In this document: positions 42,084 through 51,323 of the stretch, piece after piece
How positions within the stretch are numbered: position 1 is the stretch's first letter
Layout: each line of letters begins with the position of its first letter
Assembly: GCA_002421605.1 (NCBI GenBank)
Contig: DISJ01000008.1
Span: 156,506 to 220,505 of the forward strand
Length of the DNA: 64,000 nucleotides
DNA from: Rhodobacteraceae bacterium UBA6213
GTDB taxonomy: Bacteria > Pseudomonadota > Alphaproteobacteria > Rhodobacterales > Rhodobacteraceae
Direction of reading: 5' to 3'
Made by a program: the position numbers and the translations under genes
Notes under the pieces: generated by a model
What the model saw: the letters and a program-made list of their open reading frames with translations, nothing else
Told to the model about the DNA's origin: nothing
The model's database searches: none

Positions 42084-42484
42084 GCGTTATCCTCCGCTTC
42101 GCCAAAGACGCCTTGGGCGATCTCGAGCGCCTTGGTCATGGCGGGCAAGCCGCCGAACATGCTCATCTGAAAAATCACTTCCGCGATTTCGCGCTGCGTC
42201 GCACCGGCCTTGAGCGCGTGGCGAATAGTCAGCCGCAACTGCGGCTCGGCCAAAGCACCCTGCGCCGTGATGGCCGCGATGGTCACCAGAAGCCGGGTCT
42301 TGGCATCCAGCCCCTCGCGGTTGAAGGTGCGGCCGAACCACATCTCCATCATCTCTTTCGACATCGTCGGAAACAGCTTTTCCATACCGCCGGGGGCAAA
42401 GCCCTCAAGCCCCGGAAAGGCACGTGCCATTTCCTGGCCCTGCTCCAGCATCGTCTTGAACATTTTGGCGAATTCTTCGGTCAT
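42080..42484 (-). CDS. Carboxymuconolactone decarboxylase-family protein in the nuo operon
   Basis: 134 residues. CMD fold: GLDAKTRLLVTIAAITAQGALAEPQLRLTIRHALKAGATQREIAEVIFQMSMFGGLPAM. It has no cysteine, so it lacks the CxxC of AhpD-type peroxidases. The N-terminus is helical and Met-rich. Such a gene between nuoI and nuoJ is a feature I recall from Rhodobacter nuo operons. Role in complex I unknown. Overlaps nuoI (ATGA). Confidence 0.88.
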   Translation of the reverse strand: MTEEFAKMFKTMLEQGQEMARAFPGLEGFAPGGMEKLFPTMSKEMMEMWFGRTFNREGLDAKTRLLVTIAAITAQGALAEPQLRLTIRHALKAGATQREIAEVIFQMSMFGGLPAMTKALEIAQGVFGEAEDNA

Positions 42485-42972
42485 CTGTAGGGGGCGTCCA
42501 TTTCGATGTTGCGCGCAAGCGCCACTTCCCAACGCGCGCCGTTGTCCAACAATTTGGCCTTGTCGTAGAACAGCTCTTCGCGCGTTTCGGTTGCGTATTC
42601 GAAGTTTGGCCCTTCAACGATGGCATCAACCGGGCAAGCCTCTTGGCAGAAACCGCAGTAGATGCACTTGGACATATCAAGGTCATAGCGCGTGGTGCGC
42701 CGCGAGCCGTCTTCGCGCGGCTCCGCGTCAATGGTAATTGCCTGCGCCGGGCAGATCGCTTCGCAAAGCTTGCAAGCAATGCAGCGTTCCTCGCCGTTCG
42801 GGTACCGGCGCAGCGCGTGTTCACCCCGGAAGCGGGGGCTTAGCGGCCCCTTTTCATGCGGGTAGTTCAGCGTGTCCTTGGGGGCGAAGAAATACTTCAG
42901 CCCCAGCCCTAGACCTTTGAACAGGTCAAAGAGCAGGAAGTATTTGGTCGCACTTACATAGTCGAATGCCAT
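42481..42972 (-). CDS. nuoI: NADH-quinone oxidoreductase subunit I
   Basis: 163 residues, two [4Fe-4S] motifs: CIACKLCEAICP and CIYCGFCQEACP (clusters N6a/N6b). N-terminal amphipathic helix (YVSATKYFLLFDLFKGLGLGL) anchors the hydrophilic arm to the membrane. The start at 42972 gives MAFDYVSATKYF. Confidence 0.97.
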   Translation of the reverse strand: MAFDYVSATKYFLLFDLFKGLGLGLKYFFAPKDTLNYPHEKGPLSPRFRGEHALRRYPNGEERCIACKLCEAICPAQAITIDAEPREDGSRRTTRYDLDMSKCIYCGFCQEACPVDAIVEGPNFEYATETREELFYDKAKLLDNGARWEVALARNIEMDAPYR

Positions 42973-42986
42973 GATCCGCCCTTTCC

Positions 42987-44024
42987 TTAGCCGCCGACCG
43001 CAAAGCGTGCCCAAAAGCCGCCAAGCACTTCAAATTTTGCAAGAAAAGCGATCAATACGACCCAGCCAAGCGACAGGGGCAAGAACACCTTCCAACCGAT
43101 CCGCATCAGCTGGTCGTAGCGGTAACGAGGCACGATCGCCTTAACCACCGCGAAGAAGAAGAAGAACAGCCACATCTTACCGGCCATCCACCACCACCCG
43201 TCGGCAATGCCGGGAATGGGGCTAAGCCAGCCGCCAAAGAACAGAATCGAGATCAGCCCGCACATCAGGAACATGGCGATGTATTCCGACGCCATGAACA
43301 GCAGGTAGGGCGTCGAGGAATATTCAATCATGAAACCCGCCACGAGTTCCGATTCCGCTTCGGCCAGATCGAAGGGCGGGCGGTTGGTTTCAGCCAGCGC
43401 CGAAACAAAGAACAGGAACACCATCGGCAGGTGCGGCAGCCAGTACCAGTTGAAGAAGCCGTAGCTACCTTCCTGTGCGCGCACGATGTCTGACAGGTTC
43501 ATCGAACCGGTCGAAAGGATCACGCCAATGATGATCAGACCCAGCGACACCTCGTAGGAAATCATCTGCGCCGCCGAGCGCAAGCTTGAGAGGAACGGGT
43601 ATTTCGAGTTCGAGGCCCAGCCGCCCATGATGATCCCGTAAACGCTCATCGACGAGATCGCGAAGATGAACAGGATCGCCACGTTGATGTCGGCCATTAC
43701 CCAGCCTTCGTCGAACGGCATCACGACAAAGGCGAAGATCGCCAGACACATCGAAAGCAGTGGCGCGAGGAAATAGACAAACTTGTCGGCACCCGCCGGA
43801 ATGACGATTTCCTTGAAAACGTATTTCATGGCGTCCGCAAAGGATTGCAGCACGCCCCAAGGCCCGACCACGTTCGGGCCGCGCCGCATTTGTACTGCTG
43901 CCCAGACCTTGCGGTCGTAGTACACCAAAAACACCAGCGCCATCATCACGTAGGCGATTACTGCCAGACCTTGAAGCAAGATCAGGAGAAACGTTCCCAG
44001 CGGTGTTGCGAAAAATTCTGCCAT
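42987..44024 (-). CDS. nuoH: NADH-quinone oxidoreductase subunit H
   Basis: 345 residues, eight transmembrane helices. Quinone-channel residues: RRGPNVVGPWGVLQSFADAMKYVFKE, GWASNSKYPFLSSLRSAAQMISYEVSLGL and ETNRPPFDLAEAESELVAGFMIEYSS. These conserved charged residues link quinone binding to proton pumping. Confidence 0.97.
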   Translation of the reverse strand: MAEFFATPLGTFLLILLQGLAVIAYVMMALVFLVYYDRKVWAAVQMRRGPNVVGPWGVLQSFADAMKYVFKEIVIPAGADKFVYFLAPLLSMCLAIFAFVVMPFDEGWVMADINVAILFIFAISSMSVYGIIMGGWASNSKYPFLSSLRSAAQMISYEVSLGLIIIGVILSTGSMNLSDIVRAQEGSYGFFNWYWLPHLPMVFLFFVSALAETNRPPFDLAEAESELVAGFMIEYSSTPYLLFMASEYIAMFLMCGLISILFFGGWLSPIPGIADGWWWMAGKMWLFFFFFAVVKAIVPRYRYDQLMRIGWKVFLPLSLGWVVLIAFLAKFEVLGGFWARFAVGG

Positions 44025-44034
44025 GTTTCGTCCC

Positions 44035-44442
44035 TCAGACCGTCGGTATTCCCTGATCCGCGCAATCGGCCACCGTCACTTCCGCGTCGATGGTCCGCAA
44101 GCCGCGGGGCAGCGCGGGCGAGATGGTGTAGACCGCATCTGCCCGCCAGACGCCACCTGTTTCAGACACATTCGTGCGGACATGCCGCGCGAAACCATAA
44201 CCGCGGATCAGCGCGTATTGCGCCGCCGCACAGGTCGCATAAGCGACCACATCTTTTTCGCCATCCGCGCCGCCCGAAACGGCGACGCGAAAGTCTACCA
44301 GATCCCCTTCAAGCAGCAGCGTCTCGACCCCCGAATAGACGGGCCGCACCGCGGCATCGGGCGCAGATCCCTCTGCCCCACACGCCGCCAGCCCGGCCAG
44401 AAGGCCGGTCAGCGACAGCGCGGGGGTAAGGCAGAAGCGCAT
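44035..44442 (-). CDS. Predicted lipoprotein of unknown function inside the nuo operon
   Basis: 135 residues. Signal peptide with lipobox (LSLTGLLAGLAACGAEG, LAAC at ~21), then a short domain: VETLLLEGDLVDFRVAVSGGADGEKDVVAYATCAAAQYALIRGYGFARHVRTNV and a C-terminal DAEVTVADCADQGIPTV with a Cys. No family recognised. It lies between nuoH and nuoG (10 and 1 bp gaps). Confidence 0.82.
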   Translation of the reverse strand: MRFCLTPALSLTGLLAGLAACGAEGSAPDAAVRPVYSGVETLLLEGDLVDFRVAVSGGADGEKDVVAYATCAAAQYALIRGYGFARHVRTNVSETGGVWRADAVYTISPALPRGLRTIDAEVTVADCADQGIPTV

Positions 44443-44443
44443 G

Positions 44444-46462
44444 TTATTCGGCCGCCATTGGTTTGGCCTTACGCTCAGCAGCCAAGGCCGAACATTCGGC
44501 CATCACGCTGCTGGCGCGGGCAATCGGGTTGGTCAGATAGAAATCCTTCACCACAAGCCGGAAGTCAGCCGACCCCGGATCGCGCAGCGGTAGCGGCGTC
44601 CACGCGTTGTCCGCCACCTCGTCGATCTTGGCGAGGTGCGGATGAGCCGCAAAAATGGCGCGGCGCAGAGCAGCAAGCGTGTCCCACGGCTGTTTGGCAC
44701 CCAGTTCGGCCGACAACGCGCGCAAGATCGCCCAGTTGTCGCGCGCAAGCCCCGGCGCAAAACCCGCGCGATAGGCCAGCTGCGGGCGCCCTTCAGTGTT
44801 CACGAACAACCCGTCTTCTTCGGTGTAGGCGGCGGCGGGCAAAATGATGTCGGCGCGCGAAGCGCCCCGATCGCCGTGGCTGCCCTGATAGATCACGAAT
44901 GGACCCTTGGCGATTTCCACCTCGTCAGCGCCGAGGTTGTAGATTACCTGCACGCCCTCGGTCGCCTCGACCAGCCCGCCTTCTGCGGTGGCTCCCACAT
45001 CCATCGCGCCCACCCGGGCAGCGGCGGTGTGCAGCACCAGAAGCTTTCCGTTCGTCCGCTCGACGACCTTCATGACCTGGCTCAGCACGGCCTCGCCATC
45101 GGCCTCATTCAGCGCGCCCTGCCCGACGATCACCACCGAGGGCACTTCCTTTATCTCGGTGAACGCATGCTCGACGAGATCAAGCAGAGCCTTCCGGTCC
45201 GTGCCCATGTGCACATAGTCATAGGTCAGGTCCACCGCCTCGCCGATCAGCGCGACGTTGGCACCGCTGGCCCAGGCCTTGCGGATGCGCGCGTTCAGCA
45301 CCGGGCTTTCGTCGCGCGGATTGGTCCCGATCAGCATGATGTAGCGGGCGCTGTCGATATCCTCGATGCGCGCGGTGCCGACATAGGCTGACCGATTGCC
45401 CGCAGGCAGCCGCGCGCCATCGACACGGCATTCGACCGCGCCGCCCAGACCTTCAACTAGGTTCTTCAGCGCGAACGCCGCCTCGGTCGGGGCCAGATCG
45501 CCCACGAGGCCCAGCACTTTCTTGCCCTTCATTGCCTTGGCGGCGGCGGCCAGTGCCTCGCCCCAAGTTGCTTTGCGCAGCTTGCCGCCTTCGCGCAGGT
45601 AGGGGGTGTCAAGCCGTTGGCGGCGCAACCCATCCCAGATGAAGCGGGACTTGTCGGAAATCCATTCCTCGTTCACGCCGTCATTGTTGCGCGGCAGAAT
45701 GCGCATGACTTCGCGCCCTTTCACATCCACACGAATGTTGGCGCCAAGGCCATCCATCACGTCGATGCTTTCGACCTTGGTCAGTTCCCAAGAGCGCGCG
45801 GTAAAGGCATAGGGCTTTGAGGTCAGCGCGCCGACCGGGCAAAGATCAATGATGTTGCCTTGCAGGTTCGAATCGAGCGTAAAGCCTAGATACGTGGTGA
45901 TTTCGGCATCTTCGCCCCGCCCGGTCTGCCCCATCTGGGTGATACCCGCGACTTCGGATGTAAAGCGTACGCAGCGCGTGCACGAAATGCAGCGCGTCAT
46001 CGCCGTGGAAACCAGCGGCCCGAGGTTCATGTCGGTCGAAGCGCGTTTGACTTCGCGCGAGCGGCTGAAATCAACACCGTAAGCCATCGCCTGATCTTGC
46101 AGATCACATTCGCCACCCTGATCGCAGATCGGGCAATCAAGCGGGTGGTTCAGCAGCAGAAACTCCATCACCCCTTCGCGCGCCCGTTTGACCATCGGCG
46201 AGTTGGTTTTCACCACAGCAGGTTCGCCGTTCGGGCCGGGGCGCAGGTCTTTCACCTGCATCGCGCAAGAGGCGGTAGGTTTGGGCGGGCCGCCCACGAC
46301 CTCGACCAGACACATGCGGCAGTTGCCCGCCACCGAAAGCCGTTCGTGATAGCAGAACCGCGGCACTTCGATGCCCGCAATCTCTGCCGCCTGAATCAGC
46401 GTCAGAGCCGGGTCAACCTCGACCTCGATGTCGTCGATGATGAGTTTTCTGAGGTTCGCCAT
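44444..46462 (-). CDS. nuoG: NADH-quinone oxidoreductase subunit G
   Basis: 672 residues. N-terminal iron-sulfur region: [2Fe-2S] N1b (CYHERLSVAGNCRMCLVEV ... CAMQ), HxxxCxxCxxxxxC N5-type (HPLDCPICDQGGECDLQ), and N4 CISCTRC...C (VGALTSKPYAF following). The rest is a molybdopterin-type domain without cofactor ligands. Part of the NADH-dehydrogenase module. Confidence 0.96.
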   Translation of the reverse strand: MANLRKLIIDDIEVEVDPALTLIQAAEIAGIEVPRFCYHERLSVAGNCRMCLVEVVGGPPKPTASCAMQVKDLRPGPNGEPAVVKTNSPMVKRAREGVMEFLLLNHPLDCPICDQGGECDLQDQAMAYGVDFSRSREVKRASTDMNLGPLVSTAMTRCISCTRCVRFTSEVAGITQMGQTGRGEDAEITTYLGFTLDSNLQGNIIDLCPVGALTSKPYAFTARSWELTKVESIDVMDGLGANIRVDVKGREVMRILPRNNDGVNEEWISDKSRFIWDGLRRQRLDTPYLREGGKLRKATWGEALAAAAKAMKGKKVLGLVGDLAPTEAAFALKNLVEGLGGAVECRVDGARLPAGNRSAYVGTARIEDIDSARYIMLIGTNPRDESPVLNARIRKAWASGANVALIGEAVDLTYDYVHMGTDRKALLDLVEHAFTEIKEVPSVVIVGQGALNEADGEAVLSQVMKVVERTNGKLLVLHTAAARVGAMDVGATAEGGLVEATEGVQVIYNLGADEVEIAKGPFVIYQGSHGDRGASRADIILPAAAYTEEDGLFVNTEGRPQLAYRAGFAPGLARDNWAILRALSAELGAKQPWDTLAALRRAIFAAHPHLAKIDEVADNAWTPLPLRDPGSADFRLVVKDFYLTNPIARASSVMAECSALAAERKAKPMAAE

Positions 46463-46466
46463 TGCT

Positions 46467-47762
46467 TTACTCCGCCGCCATCGCGCTCAACCGGCCCGCC
46501 TTGCGCGCCTTGATGCGGTCTTCAATCTCGTCCCGGAACTGGCGCACTAGGCCCTGGATGGGCCAAGCCGCCGCATCGCCGAGTGCGCAAATGGTGTGCC
46601 CCTCGACCTGTTTGGTCACGCTTAGCAGCATGTCGATTTCTTCCAACTCGGCCTCGCCGCGCACCAGACGGTCCATCACCCGCATCATCCAGCCAGTGCC
46701 TTCACGGCACGGCGTGCACTGCCCGCAGCTTTCGTGCTTGTAGAACTTCGACAGCCGCCAGATTGCCTTGATGATGTCGGTCTGCTGATCCATTACGATG
46801 ATCGCCGCAGTGCCGAGACCCGATTTCGCATCGCGCAGCCAGTCGAAATCCATCAGCGCTTCGTCGCTTTGCGCAGCGTTCAGCATCGGCACGGAAGAAC
46901 CGCCGGGAATGACTGCCTTGAGGTTCTTCCAGCCGCCCCGCACCCCGCCCGCGTGGCGTTCAAGGATTTCCTTCAGCGGCGTCGACATCGCATCTTCAAC
47001 CACGCAGGGGTTGTTGACATGGCCCGAGATGGCAAACAGCTTGGTGCCGGTGTTGTTGGGCCGCCCAAAGCCTGCGAACCAGCTTGCGCCGCGGCGCAGG
47101 ATGGTGGGCACAACGGCAATGGATTCAACGTTGTTGACCGTCGAGGGGCAGCCATACAGGCCCGAGGCGGCAGGGAACGGCGGTTTCATCCGCGGCATAC
47201 CCTTTTTGCCTTCAAGGCTTTCCAGCATCGCGGTTTCTTCGCCGCAGATATAGGCACCCGCGCCGTGGTGCAGGTAGAGATGATAGTCATAGCCCGACCC
47301 GCAGGCATTCTTGCCAATCAGGCCCGTGTCATAGCATTCGTCGATTGCCGCTTGCAGCACTTCGCGTTCGCGAATGTATTCACCGCGAATATAGATGTAG
47401 CCCGCGCTTGCACCCATCGCGAAACCGGCAATCAGTGCGCCCTCGATCAAGGTATGCGGATCGTGCCGCATGATTTCGCGGTCTTTGCATGTGCCGGGTT
47501 CGGATTCGTCGGCGTTGATGATCAGATAGCTCGGGCGGCCATCCGAAACCTTCGGCATGAACGACCACTTGAGCCCGGTCGGAAAGCCCGCACCGCCGCG
47601 GCCGCGCAAGCCAGATGCCTTGATCTGATCGACGATCCAGTCGCGCCCGTTGGCCAGAATGGCCGCCGTGCCGTCCCATTGCCCGCGCTTTTTTGCGCCA
47701 GCCAGGCTACGGTCGCCCATTCCGTAAAGGTTCGTAAAGATCCGATCCTGATCTTTCAGCAT
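46467..47762 (-). CDS. nuoF: NADH-quinone oxidoreductase subunit F
   Basis: 431 residues. FMN/NADH binding: GLRGRGGAGFPTGLKWSFMP, NADESEPGTCKDREIM, YIRGEYIREREVLQ, GAGAYICGEETAMLESLEGKKG. N3 [4Fe-4S] ligands: ESCGQCTPCREG and HTICALGDAAAWPIQG. It oxidises NADH. Follows the DUF5337-like small gene. Confidence 0.97.
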   Translation of the reverse strand: MLKDQDRIFTNLYGMGDRSLAGAKKRGQWDGTAAILANGRDWIVDQIKASGLRGRGGAGFPTGLKWSFMPKVSDGRPSYLIINADESEPGTCKDREIMRHDPHTLIEGALIAGFAMGASAGYIYIRGEYIREREVLQAAIDECYDTGLIGKNACGSGYDYHLYLHHGAGAYICGEETAMLESLEGKKGMPRMKPPFPAASGLYGCPSTVNNVESIAVVPTILRRGASWFAGFGRPNNTGTKLFAISGHVNNPCVVEDAMSTPLKEILERHAGGVRGGWKNLKAVIPGGSSVPMLNAAQSDEALMDFDWLRDAKSGLGTAAIIVMDQQTDIIKAIWRLSKFYKHESCGQCTPCREGTGWMMRVMDRLVRGEAELEEIDMLLSVTKQVEGHTICALGDAAAWPIQGLVRQFRDEIEDRIKARKAGRLSAMAAE

Positions 47763-47772
47763 GTTCTGTCCC

Positions 47773-48000
47773 TCATTGCCCTGCGTGGCGTTGCCGCCAC
47801 CAGATGCGTCCCGTCACGACCAGCGCCCAGATGAACGCGGCACCCGCAGCCAGATCGGCCAGCAGCACGAAGCGCAGGTTCCACCCGCCCTGCTCTGCCA
47901 GCCACTGCACCGCAAGCCAACCCAAAGCGGCACAGGCGATGACAACCGCCACCAGACGCATCTGGCCTGCCTGTCCCTGCCATCTGCTGGCGCGCTGCAT
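47773..48000 (-). CDS. Small membrane protein of unknown function inside the nuo operon
   Basis: 75 residues with two predicted transmembrane helices (MRLVAVVIACAALGWLAVQWL and VLLADLAAGAAFIWALVVTGRIWW). I associate this kind with a small Rhodobacterales family (DUF5337) near nuo genes, but that memory is not checked. Starts TAATG-overlapping the end of the upstream HhH gene. Confidence 0.7.
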   Translation of the reverse strand: MQRASRWQGQAGQMRLVAVVIACAALGWLAVQWLAEQGGWNLRFVLLADLAAGAAFIWALVVTGRIWWRQRHAGQ

Positions 48001-48941
48001 TACTCAGTGTCCTTGTAAACGTCGCCGTCAGCGACGCGCTTCGAAAATTCTGTAGCTTTGCCAGACGCCAGCGACTTGGCCTGCTCGACCCAACCATCGC
48101 GTTCGATGCGGCCACCAAATCCTTCAAGCTTGGCTTCCAATTCGGCAATGTCTTGCGGCCCCCAGGCGGCGATCTGGGCATAGGTCAGGATGCCGTTGGC
48201 CTTCAAAAGCTTTTCGAACTTTGGCCCAACACCCTTGATCGCCTTCAGATCATCGGGCTTTGCCTTGCGCGGGGCCACGCCGACAGGTTCCGGTGCAGCT
48301 GCGGCTGCAGCTTCGGTTTGCGCAGCGGCGCGGGCACGTTTGGCGGCGCGGCGTGCGGCGCGGACAGCTTTATCGTCGGGCGCGGGTGCAGGTGCCTCGG
48401 GCGCTTTGGCGGCAGCAGCGGCGGCTTCGTCGGCAAGACGCTTGCGACGTGCGGCGCGCGCGGCGCGGCGTGCGGCAACCTCATCTTCGGCTGCAACGGG
48501 CGCTGGGGCCTTCGGCGCGGGCGCTACAGGTGCGGCAGCAGCAGGTTTTGGTGTAGGTGCCGCCGGTGCGGGTGCAGGAGCCGGTGCGGCTGTCGCAGTC
48601 GGCGCAGGCGTTGCCCGCGTGGGGGCCGCTGGCGTAGGCGCAGGTGCCGCCGGTGCAACTTTTGCGCTCGGCGCAGGCGCCGTGGCGGCTGGTGCGGCGG
48701 TGTTTGCTGCGGCCTTTGCAGCCGGGCGAGCGGGCGCTTCGGGCGCGGCGGGTTTTGCACCAGCCTCTTCAGAGCGCCCGCAGAATGCCCAAGCAAGGAA
48801 CGCGCCGAACAACCCAAAGGTCATCAGCCCGAGGAACACCGCCGCACCCAGCCCAGAATGCGAAATCGTCAGCCTGATGACTGCCACGGCCAAACCGGCC
48901 ACTGCCCCGCCAATCCAGCTATTTCTCGTGCATGTGTTCAT
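48000..48941 (-). CDS. Membrane-anchored Ala/Pro-rich protein with C-terminal HhH domain
   Basis: 313 residues. Two N-terminal transmembrane segments (WIGGAVAGLAVAVIRLTI and AVFLGLMTFGLFGAFLAWAF), a ~150-residue Ala/Pro linker, then a COG3743-like helix-hairpin-helix domain (DDLKAIKGVGPKFEKLLKANGILTYAQIAAW...DGWVEQAKSLA). That domain closely resembles the tail of NuoE next door. It could tether or assemble complex I in the membrane; HhH domains usually bind DNA, so the true role is unclear. Confidence 0.8.
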   Translation of the reverse strand: MNTCTRNSWIGGAVAGLAVAVIRLTISHSGLGAAVFLGLMTFGLFGAFLAWAFCGRSEEAGAKPAAPEAPARPAAKAAANTAAPAATAPAPSAKVAPAAPAPTPAAPTRATPAPTATAAPAPAPAPAAPTPKPAAAAPVAPAPKAPAPVAAEDEVAARRAARAARRKRLADEAAAAAAKAPEAPAPAPDDKAVRAARRAAKRARAAAQTEAAAAAAPEPVGVAPRKAKPDDLKAIKGVGPKFEKLLKANGILTYAQIAAWGPQDIAELEAKLEGFGGRIERDGWVEQAKSLASGKATEFSKRVADGDVYKDTE

Positions 48942-48976
48942 CTGTTCCTCACTCTGGCCCTTGGCCCTGTTGCTCG

Positions 48977-50062
48977 TTAATCCTTGTCGTAAAGCCCTTC
49001 CTTGCGTGCCCGTTCAGAAAATTCAGTTTCGGCGCCCGTCGCCAACAGCTTGGCCTGCTCTACCCACCCATCTCGGCTGGCGCGGCCCTTGAAACCTTCC
49101 AGATTGTCATCAACCCAAGCGAGTTCGGCGGCGTTCCAGTCAGCGATCTGGTCATAGTGAAAGAAGCCGAGGCGATTCAGCATCTCTTCCATCTTTGGCC
49201 CGACGCCCTTGATCAGCTTGAGATCGTCGCCCTTGCCACCGCGCGCCACGGCAAGCGCCGCGGGTTTGGCCGGAACCGCAGCCGCGCCAGCCGCTGCAGG
49301 CGCACTCGCCGCTGGCGACGCTACCTTGTCGGCGGGCTTGGCGGCAGTTTTGGCTTTGCCAAGCCATGGCGTGAGCACCGGCACTTCGCTGCCGTCGATG
49401 CGTTTGATCGTATCGCCATGTTTCAGCGCCAGTGTAACGGTGGCGTTGTGCGCGGGTTTGCCCGCTGCGGCCTCGGTCAGGCTGGTCAGCCCCGAGGCGG
49501 GCTCTGCAGCATAGCGACCCGTTTGCGAGCCCGGTTGCGGCACGCGGCCCGCCGCGAACTCGTCGAGGATTTTCGCAAAGCTCTCGGCGGTCAGATCCTC
49601 GTAGTAATCCTTGCCGATCTGCGCCATCGGCGCGTTGGAACAGGCACCGAGGCATTCAACCTCTTCCCACGAAAACTTGCCATCCGCAGAAAGCGTATGC
49701 GGGGTTTTCGCGATCTTTTCCTGACACACCTTGAACAGGGTTTCCGCGCCGCAAATCATGCAGCTGGTGGTGCCACAAATCTGGATATGCGCCACCGACC
49801 CAACGGGTTGCAGCTGGAACATGAAGTAGAAGGTCGCCACCTCAAGCGCGCGGATGTAGGGCATGCCCAGCATGTCGGCAACGGATTCGATGGCGGGCTT
49901 GGTCAGCCAGCCTTCCTGTTCCTGTGCGCGCCACAAAAGCGGAATGATCGCACTGGCCTGACGGCCCTCGGGATATTTGGTGACCTGCGCTTCGGCCCAA
50001 GCGAGGTTCGCGGGCGTAAAGGCAAAGCTTTCCGGTTGCTCGGCGTGTAGGCGGCGTAGCAT
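48977..50062 (-). CDS. nuoE: NADH-quinone oxidoreductase subunit E, C-terminally extended
   Basis: 361 residues; the E. coli protein is 166. Residues 1-170 are NuoE: PANLAWAEAQVTKYPEGRQASAIIPLLWRAQEQEGWL, [2Fe-2S] N1a ligands in CGTTSCMICG and CLGACSNAP. After ~170 comes a linker, then an HhH-like domain (GDDLKLIKGVGPKMEEMLNRLGFFHYDQIADW...DGWVEQAKLLA). Long NuoE is known from Rhodobacter. Starts by TAATG overlap with nuoD. Confidence 0.94.
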   Translation of the reverse strand: MLRRLHAEQPESFAFTPANLAWAEAQVTKYPEGRQASAIIPLLWRAQEQEGWLTKPAIESVADMLGMPYIRALEVATFYFMFQLQPVGSVAHIQICGTTSCMICGAETLFKVCQEKIAKTPHTLSADGKFSWEEVECLGACSNAPMAQIGKDYYEDLTAESFAKILDEFAAGRVPQPGSQTGRYAAEPASGLTSLTEAAAGKPAHNATVTLALKHGDTIKRIDGSEVPVLTPWLGKAKTAAKPADKVASPAASAPAAAGAAAVPAKPAALAVARGGKGDDLKLIKGVGPKMEEMLNRLGFFHYDQIADWNAAELAWVDDNLEGFKGRASRDGWVEQAKLLATGAETEFSERARKEGLYDKD

Positions 50063-51297
50063 TAGCGGTCAACCTCTCCGAAAACGATGTCGAGCGAGCC
50101 GATAATCGCGGTGATGTCGGCCAGCATATGGCCCTTGGCCAGATGATCTATGGATTGAAGGTGTGCAAAGCCCGGCGCACGAACCTTGGCGCGGTATGGT
50201 TTGTTGGTGCCATCGGCGACCAGATAGACGCCAAATTCGCCTTTTGGCGCTTCGATCGCCGCGTAAACCTCGCCAGCGGGTACATGGAAGCCTTCAGAGT
50301 AAAGTTTGAAGTGGTGGATCAGGCTTTCCATGCTGGTCTTCATGTCAGCGCGCTTGGGCGGGGTCAGCTTGCCGCGCGCCAGCACATCGCCCGGCTCGGC
50401 GCGCAATTTCTTGATCGCCTGTAGGATGATCGAGACGGACTGGCGCATTTCTTCCATGCGGCAAAGGTAGCGGTCATAGCAGTCGCCGTTTTTGCCAACG
50501 GGCACCTGAAAATCGAATTCGTCATAGCATTCATAGGGTTGGGCGCGCCGCAAATCCCAGGCAAAGCCCGAGCCTCGCACCATCACGCCACTATAACCCC
50601 AGTCCAGAATGTCTTGCTCGGTAACCACACCCACATCGACATTGCGCTGCTTGAAGATGCGGTTATCGGTCAGCAGCCCGTCGATATCCTTGATCATCGA
50701 AAGGAAATTCGGGGCCCAAGCCTCCATGTCGTCAAGGAACTCGGGCGTCACGTCCTGATGCACGCCGCCGGGGCGGAAATAGGCCATGTGCATGCGCGCG
50801 CCGCTGGCGCGTTCACAAAAGTTCATCAGCTGTTCGCGGTGATCGTAAAGCCAAAGCTGCGGCGTCAGCGCACCAATGTCGCCCGCTTGGCTGCCTACGT
50901 TCAGCAAGTGGTTGAGAATGCGGCCCATCTCTGAAAAAAGCACGCGCAAGAGGCTGGCGCGACGGGGAATTTCGACGCCCGTAAGACGCTCGATCGCTAG
51001 GCACCAAGCATGCTCCTGATTGATCGGCGAGGTATAGTCGAACCGGTCGAAATAGGGCAGGTTTTGCAGATAGGTGCGGCTTTCCATCAGCTTTTCGGTG
51101 CCGCGGTGCAGCTGCCCGATATGTGGATCGCAGCGTTCGATCACCTCGCCGTCAAGCTCCATAATCATGCGCAACACACCGTGCGCCGCAGGGTGCTGCG
51201 GCCCGAAGTTGATGTTGAATTTGCGGATCTCTTGCTCGCCGGTCAGGGCATCGTCAAAGCTCGCGTCCATCTCTTCCACCTTCATCCATTTCGCCAA
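50062..51297 (-). CDS. nuoD: NADH-quinone oxidoreductase subunit D
   Basis: 411 residues. Recognised by FGPQHPAAHGVLRMIMELDGE, HRGTEKLMESRTYLQNLPYFDRFDYTSPINQEH and RGSGFAWDLRRAQPYE. This 49-kDa subunit helps form the quinone site. Separate from NuoC (not fused as in E. coli). Confidence 0.97.
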   Translation of the reverse strand: MAKWMKVEEMDASFDDALTGEQEIRKFNINFGPQHPAAHGVLRMIMELDGEVIERCDPHIGQLHRGTEKLMESRTYLQNLPYFDRFDYTSPINQEHAWCLAIERLTGVEIPRRASLLRVLFSEMGRILNHLLNVGSQAGDIGALTPQLWLYDHREQLMNFCERASGARMHMAYFRPGGVHQDVTPEFLDDMEAWAPNFLSMIKDIDGLLTDNRIFKQRNVDVGVVTEQDILDWGYSGVMVRGSGFAWDLRRAQPYECYDEFDFQVPVGKNGDCYDRYLCRMEEMRQSVSIILQAIKKLRAEPGDVLARGKLTPPKRADMKTSMESLIHHFKLYSEGFHVPAGEVYAAIEAPKGEFGVYLVADGTNKPYRAKVRAPGFAHLQSIDHLAKGHMLADITAIIGSLDIVFGEVDR

Positions 51298-51323
51298 CGC
51301 GACCCAAGCAGAGCCGCCCTGTC

